Shown here: in pieces, positions 58,957 through 64,000 of the stretch
How the letters are laid out: every line of letters starts with the position of its first letter
How positions within the stretch are numbered: position 1 is the stretch's first letter
Assembly: GCA_937870635.1 (NCBI GenBank)
Contig: CALMZP010000131.1
Location: forward strand, 1-64,000
Direction of reading: 5' to 3'
Origin: an uncultured Acidobacteriota bacterium
GTDB lineage: Bacteria > Acidobacteriota > Thermoanaerobaculia > Gp7-AA8
Length of the DNA stretch: 64,000 bases
The notes under the pieces: generated by a model
What the model was told of the DNA's origin: nothing
Seen by the model: the letters and a program-made list of their open reading frames with translations, nothing else
Databases searched by the model: none
Position numbers and translations under genes: made by a program

Positions 58957-59130
58957 GTTTCCTTTTCTCTCCTTACGGGACCCTGGACACGAAAGCAGAA
59001 GATCGGGCCGACACGCCCGGCGGACCGTGACGCAAGTCACTCCGCGCACACACCGCGTACTTTGAATTGTATGGACCTTTTGGAGCGGTTATTGTGAATG
59101 AGATCTATTCGTTTCGCAACCCGGGACACT

Positions 59131-59202
59131 CTGGATTTTGGATTTTGGATTTTGGATTTCCAAGTCAATCCAAAATCCAAAATCCAAAATCCAAAATCCA
59201 AA
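59131..59202. repeat. Heptamer-unit inverted repeat (GGATTTT family) in divergent promoter region
   Basis: ctggattttggattttggattttggatt tccaagtc aatccaaaatccaaaatccaaaatccaaaatcca. Confidence 0.96.
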
Positions 59203-59231
59203 GCCGGGTCGGTCTAATATCATTGACTCCA

Positions 59232-61160
59232 ATGGCCTTCCACTGCATCCGCTGCAAACGCGAAATCGACAAAACGTACATGGCCTGCCCCCACTGCGGG
59301 GAGCCGGTCACCGACTTCCTGCGCCGCTATGCGGACGAGCCGGTCGACGGTAAGTACCAGATCGTGGAACGACTTGGCGCGGGCGGCATGGGCGAGGTCT
59401 ACAAAGTCACCCACACCTACCTCGGCGCCACCCGCGTCATCAAGGTCATCCGCCCCCAGATCTCCGAGAGCAAGGACGCCCACGAGCGCTTCCTCCGCGA
59501 GGCCCGCGCGGCGACGAAAATCCAGCACCCCAACTTCGCGACCCTCCACGACTTCTCCGCGCTCCCCGACGGGTCGCACTACATGGTCTGGGAGTACATC
59601 GACGGCGAGAACATCGCCCAGCGGATCCGTACGCGCGGCAATCTCCAGCCGCGTTACGCGGTACGCCTGATCATCCAGGCCCTGCATGGTCTCGATGCAC
59701 TGCATCGAGCGGGCATCGTCCATCGCGACATCAGCCCGGAGAACATCATGATCACGCGCGAGGAGCCCGAGCGCGTGAAAGTCATCGACCTCGGTGTCGC
59801 GAAGGTCGAGGACAGCGTCGATGCCGCGACGCGCGTCGGGGTCTTCGTCGGCAAGCTTCGCTACGCGTCGCCGGAACATCTCGGCTTCCTCCCCGATGGC
59901 GAGAAAATCGACGGTCGCGCCGATCTCTTTTCGCTGGCGATGGTGCTCTACGAGATGCTCGCCGGCCGTCCACCGTTCGAGGCCACATCGCCCCACGAAT
60001 ACGTCATGCTCCATTCGCGCGAGCAGCAGTTCCGCCCGCTCGATCTTCCGGCGGACCTGCCCGGAGGCGCGCAGCTGCAGGCAATCCTGGCGAAGGCGCT
60101 CGACCGCGATCGCAACAAGCGCTTCGCCAATGCGCGCGAGTTCGCCGCTGCGCTCGAGGAGGTCGAGAAGACGCTGCCCGACCCGAACGTCATGCAGACG
60201 ATGCATCTGCAGGCGCTCGACACGGATGCGACCTGGACGCCGACACCGCTTCCCTCCATCGACACCCTGCATCGGCAGACCGTGCGCGACACGAAAGCCG
60301 AAGCACCGCCGACGATCCGCACTCCGCTGCCGCCCATGGGGGCGGCGCCGACCATCCAGACGCCGCTTCCGGCGTCGATCCCCGCTCCTCCGCCGCAACC
60401 GGCCCCGGTCGTTCCGCGCGCGCGGCACGGAAGTTTCGCGGCGTTCGCGATCATCGCCCTCATTCTCCTCCTGGCAGGGGGAGCGATCGCAGCCCTGTAT
60501 CTGTGGCGCGGCCGCGGCTCGAAAGAGGTCGCCGAGGTCCGGCCGCCCGCCGAAACGCGGACGGCAACCACGGCGCCGCCGCCATCGCAGGCCAACGTCG
60601 ATGTGATCACCACGACACCGACCGCAACGACGGCGACCACTGAGACGGTCCTCACGGACATTCCCTCTACGACGGCGTCGCCGACGCTCTCGACGACGAA
60701 TGTTCCGGCGGTGGCTACGATGCCTCGCGTCGAACGTCCGGCCCCCGTGCCGCAACCGACACCTCCCCCGGTGCCCGCTCCGGCGAACGTCCGCACATAC
60801 GTCGATGGCGACAGCGGCGATGCCGACGTGAACGAGCAGTTGCTGGCCCACCTTCGCCGGCAGCTGACTGGCGTTCGGTCGGTGGCGGTGCGTGGAAGCG
60901 GCGAGATGTACGACGATCTCGTGAACAGGATCCAGTCCGATCACGGACTCGAGGTCGTGTCATCCGCGGACACGGTGATCACCTTCAACGGCACGCTGGA
61001 CCGCCTCGGTCGCGGCCGAAAGCGACGCTCGGCCGAGGCCACGATCACGAAGAACGGCCGCGTGATCTTCCGTTACGAGCTCCCGCCCGAGGAGTTCCGC
61101 GTCGGCGACAGCCCCGCCGAGGCGTTCTCGCGAGTGATCTCGGAAGCCTTCAACAACTGA
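59232..61160 (+). CDS. Zinc-ribbon Ser/Thr protein kinase with TM and C-terminal extracytoplasmic domain
   Basis: MAFHCIRCKREIDKTYMACPHCGEPV; YQIVERLGAGGMGEVYKVTHTYLGATRVIKVI...HRDISPENIMI...VIDLGVAKVED; TM AFAIIALILLLAGGAIAALYLW. Confidence 0.93.
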   Translation: MAFHCIRCKREIDKTYMACPHCGEPVTDFLRRYADEPVDGKYQIVERLGAGGMGEVYKVTHTYLGATRVIKVIRPQISESKDAHERFLREARAATKIQHPNFATLHDFSALPDGSHYMVWEYIDGENIAQRIRTRGNLQPRYAVRLIIQALHGLDALHRAGIVHRDISPENIMITREEPERVKVIDLGVAKVEDSVDAATRVGVFVGKLRYASPEHLGFLPDGEKIDGRADLFSLAMVLYEMLAGRPPFEATSPHEYVMLHSREQQFRPLDLPADLPGGAQLQAILAKALDRDRNKRFANAREFAAALEEVEKTLPDPNVMQTMHLQALDTDATWTPTPLPSIDTLHRQTVRDTKAEAPPTIRTPLPPMGAAPTIQTPLPASIPAPPPQPAPVVPRARHGSFAAFAIIALILLLAGGAIAALYLWRGRGSKEVAEVRPPAETRTATTAPPPSQANVDVITTTPTATTATTETVLTDIPSTTASPTLSTTNVPAVATMPRVERPAPVPQPTPPPVPAPANVRTYVDGDSGDADVNEQLLAHLRRQLTGVRSVAVRGSGEMYDDLVNRIQSDHGLEVVSSADTVITFNGTLDRLGRGRKRRSAEATITKNGRVIFRYELPPEEFRVGDSPAEAFSRVISEAFNN

Positions 61161-61168
61161 GTTGGTCC

Positions 61169-61280
61169 GGGTGTCCTGGTGTCAGGTCTGGAAAAAGGAC
61201 AAACCGGACAAAAGTAGTCGTTCACTAACGATTACTTTTGTCCGGTTTGTCCTTTTTCCAGACCTGACACCAGGACACCC
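61169..61280. repeat. 112-nt near-perfect palindrome (48-nt perfect arms plus short apical stem) between convergent genes
   Basis: gggtgtcctggtgtcaggtctggaaaaaggacaaaccggacaaaagta gtcgttcactaacgat tacttttgtccggtttgtcctttttccagacctgacaccaggacaccc. Confidence 0.98.
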
Positions 61281-61281
61281 C

Positions 61282-64000
61282 TCAGCTTTCCGCTAACGCC
61301 CTCAGCGACCTTGAGGCCACCGTCAGCATGGCGATGTCGACGTTCGGCGCGGACCTCACCTCGGTCATGGTCTGCTCGATCCGCTCGACGACGCGGCGTC
61401 GCTCCGACAACCAGTTCTCGACCGGGTCGCCGGCCTTCGCGCCGTTCGTCTCGCCGATGACTCTCGATGCGAGAACGCTCTGGTAATTGAAGAGGTCATC
61501 CACGAGCGCGGCCACAGCCTGCTTCTGCCATGGTGTGTCGGCGGCGATCGACGCACCCGCGGCACGGAGGCGGTCGAGCCCGAACCGGGCGCCCAGGCCG
61601 AAGTAGACGCGGGCGACTTCCTCGACACCCTGGCCTTTCTTCGCGTCTTCGCCGCGGGAGATGCGAACGATGTCCATCGCCGAGGTCATGACGTCGAGCG
61701 CGGCGATTCTGTCGGCGAGGTCGGCGGGGATGCCGCTTTCGATGAGCTTCGCCTTGCGCGCATTGACGTTCTCCAGGACCGAGGCTGGCAGGATCTCGGC
61801 GAGCCTGCCTTCGATTGCCGCGATGCGCGGTTTGAATTCATTGATGTAGGCGTTGATGTCGAGGCGCTCGTAGTCCGAGCGGAGAATCCACCGCAGCGCC
61901 CGTTCCAGCAGATTGCTGACCGAGATCATCATGTCGGTCTGCAGCGCGGCGGGAACCTTGTTGTCCAGCTGCTCGATTGCGGTCCAGACGGAGCGAAGGT
62001 CGAACGTGTCGCGAATGATGGTGAACGCGCGCGCCACATCGCTCGACGGTTTTCCGGTCTCGTCCGTCATCTGCCAGACGAAGGTCGGCCGCAGCCGGTT
62101 GATCACGTTGTTCGTGACATACGTGGTGATGATCTCGCGGCGCAGACGATGGCGTCCGATTGCCGCGGCAAACCGCGAGCGCAAGGCCGGCGGGAAGTAG
62201 AGGAGGAGGTCGCCGACCAGAAGCGGGTCATCGGGAAGGTCGGACTTGAGCAGATCTTCGGACAGCACGATCTTCGTGTATGCGAGGAGGACGGCGATCT
62301 CCGGCCTGGTGAGGCCGAGGTGAGCGGCGTGCCGCTCGGCGATCGTCTCGTCGTCCGGGAGAAACTCGATGGCACGGTTGAGCCGTCCGGCCTTCTCCAT
62401 CGCGCGCATCGCCCGGGCCTGGATGTCGAGCAGCGATTCTCCGAGCGCATGCGTGATCGTGATCGCCTGGGTCTGCTCGTAGTTGTCGCGAAGGACGAGC
62501 GCGGCCACGTCATCGGTCATCGTCGCCAGGAGCTTGTTGCGGACGGCGATGTCGCCCTCGAGCTCGCCGCGCTCCATCGCGTCGTAGAGGAGGATCTTGA
62601 TGTTGACCTCGTGGTCCGAGGTGTCGACGCCGGCTGAGTTGTCGATGGCATCGGTATTGATCCTGCCGCCGTTCAGGTTGAACTCGATCCGTGCCGGTTG
62701 CGTGAATCCGAGGTTGGCGCCTTCACCGACGACGCGAACGCGAACCTCGGTGGCGTCGACCCGGATCGGATCGTTGGCCCGATCGCGGGCCGCGCTGTGA
62801 TCTTCGTCGCTCGATTTCACATAGGTGCCGATCCCGCCGAGCCACAGCAGGTCCGCCTTCGCCTTCAGAATGGCCTTGATCAGCTCCGCCGGGGTCACCT
62901 GCTTCTGGGGGAGCTCGAACAGAGCCTGCGCTTCGGGCGACAAAGTGACGGTCTTCGCCGAACGCGCGTACACCGCGCCGCCGCGCGACAGCAGCTCAGC
63001 GTTGTAGGCGTTCCAGTTCAGCCGCATGTCGAACAGGCGGCGCCGCTCATTGATGCTCGTCCGCGGATCAGGAGACGGGTCGATGAAGATGTGCGAATGG
63101 TTGAACGCGCCGATCAGCTTGATGTGCGGCGAGAGCAGCATGGCGTTGCCGAACACATCGCCTGACATGTCGCCGACACCGATGACGGTGAAGTCCTGGC
63201 TCTGCGTATCGATGCCGAGCTCGCGGAAATGCCGCTTGACGGCTTCCCATCCACCGCGCGCGGTGATGCCCATTTTCTTGTGGTCGTAGCCCGCTGATCC
63301 GCCTGACGCGAACGCATCGCCGAGCCAGAAACCGTAATCCGCAGAGACGCCGTTGGCGATGTCGGAGAACGTTGCGGTGCCCTTGTCTGCAGCGACGACG
63401 AGATAGGGATCGTCGGGATCGCGGCGGACGACATCCCGCGGCGGAATCACCTCGTCGCCGCGCAGATTGTCGGTAATGTCGAGCAGGCCGCGCAGGAGCG
63501 TCTTGTACGCCTCGATGCCTTCCTGCTGATACGTCTCGCGATCGGCAGAGGGGTTCTTCACGACGAACCCACCCTTCGACCCCATCGGCACGATGACGAC
63601 GTTCTTGACGTTCTGCGCCTTCATGAGGCCGAGGATCTCGGTGCGGAAGTCCTCGCGGCGGTCAGACCAGCGGATGCCGCCGCGCGCCACCTTGCCGAAG
63701 CGCAGATGCACGCCCTCGACGCGCGGCGAATACAGGAAGATCTCGTAGAGCGGCTTCGGCAGCGGCAGGCCGTCGACCTTGGCGCATTCGAACTTGAAGG
63801 CGATGGTCTCGCGCGGCAGGCCGTTGTCGCCGATCTGGAAGAAGTTGGTGCGCGCCGCCGCCTCGACGAGGTTGACGAAGCGGCGCAGGATGCGGTCGTC
63901 CTCGAGGCTCGTGACGTTGGCGAGCATGATCTCGATGTCGGCGCGCAGCGCCGCCTGGTGCTCGGCGCGCGTCGCCTCCTCGCGGCGCGGATCGACGCGG
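61282..64000 (-). CDS. Large NAD-dependent glutamate dehydrogenase (bacterial NAD-GDH), 5' end beyond window
   Basis: VHLRFGKVARGGIRWSDRREDFRTEILGLMKAQNVKNVVIVPMGSKGGFVVK...ARGGWEAVKRHFRELGIDTQSQDFTVIGVGDMSGDVFGNAMLLS; frame stays open past 63927 to the window edge. Confidence 0.95.
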   Translation of the reverse strand, partial: RVDPRREEATRAEHQAALRADIEIMLANVTSLEDDRILRRFVNLVEAAARTNFFQIGDNGLPRETIAFKFECAKVDGLPLPKPLYEIFLYSPRVEGVHLRFGKVARGGIRWSDRREDFRTEILGLMKAQNVKNVVIVPMGSKGGFVVKNPSADRETYQQEGIEAYKTLLRGLLDITDNLRGDEVIPPRDVVRRDPDDPYLVVAADKGTATFSDIANGVSADYGFWLGDAFASGGSAGYDHKKMGITARGGWEAVKRHFRELGIDTQSQDFTVIGVGDMSGDVFGNAMLLSPHIKLIGAFNHSHIFIDPSPDPRTSINERRRLFDMRLNWNAYNAELLSRGGAVYARSAKTVTLSPEAQALFELPQKQVTPAELIKAILKAKADLLWLGGIGTYVKSSDEDHSAARDRANDPIRVDATEVRVRVVGEGANLGFTQPARIEFNLNGGRINTDAIDNSAGVDTSDHEVNIKILLYDAMERGELEGDIAVRNKLLATMTDDVAALVLRDNYEQTQAITITHALGESLLDIQARAMRAMEKAGRLNRAIEFLPDDETIAERHAAHLGLTRPEIAVLLAYTKIVLSEDLLKSDLPDDPLLVGDLLLYFPPALRSRFAAAIGRHRLRREIITTYVTNNVINRLRPTFVWQMTDETGKPSSDVARAFTIIRDTFDLRSVWTAIEQLDNKVPAALQTDMMISVSNLLERALRWILRSDYERLDINAYINEFKPRIAAIEGRLAEILPASVLENVNARKAKLIESGIPADLADRIAALDVMTSAMDIVRISRGEDAKKGQGVEEVARVYFGLGARFGLDRLRAAGASIAADTPWQKQAVAALVDDLFNYQSVLASRVIGETNGAKAGDPVENWLSERRRVVERIEQTMTEVRSAPNVDIAMLTVASRSLRALAES

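Noticed and set aside
59220-60944. 574-aa antisense ORF opposite the Ser/Thr kinase
   Set aside because: Shadow ORF of a conserved kinase; Arg/His-rich low-complexity translation.

Overview
A 64 kb window of high-GC bacterial chromosome. It is gene-dense and mostly housekeeping or metabolic; gene content (Oar-like TonB-dependent receptors, many Ser/Thr kinases, DUF4388) suggests an Acidobacteriota-like or similar lineage, which is inference only. I call about 50 protein-coding genes. These include a partial tandem-HAMP sensor kinase, MFS transporters, a PBP1-type transglycosylase/transpeptidase, a cobalamin/siderophore-type ABC importer, a pseudo-receiver/kinase/TonB fusion protein, Rho, two TonB-dependent receptors, RimO, DusB, sdhCAB, a hybrid histidine kinase, AhcY, an AI-2E family permease, dodecin, an amidase next to a MamK-like actin, a secreted serine protease, a zinc-ribbon Ser/Thr kinase and a partial large NAD-glutamate dehydrogenase. 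I saw no CRISPR array, rRNA, convincing tRNA or intact transposase. The most unusual signal is intergenic. About 15 inverted repeats are built from tandem 7-nt units, and several unrelated-looking heptamers (GGATTTT, GGACCTT, GAGAATT, CGACCTT, GTTGAAT) share one architecture and polarity. Other elements include two ~110-nt (near-)perfect palindromes with a shared outer arm, Russian-doll nested palindromes, a GC-rich palindrome family present both between genes and twice in frame inside a permease gene, and repeats that supply start codons, stop codons or terminal residues of neighbouring genes. All coordinates and pairings were read by eye; homology calls are from memory of protein families and no database was searched.
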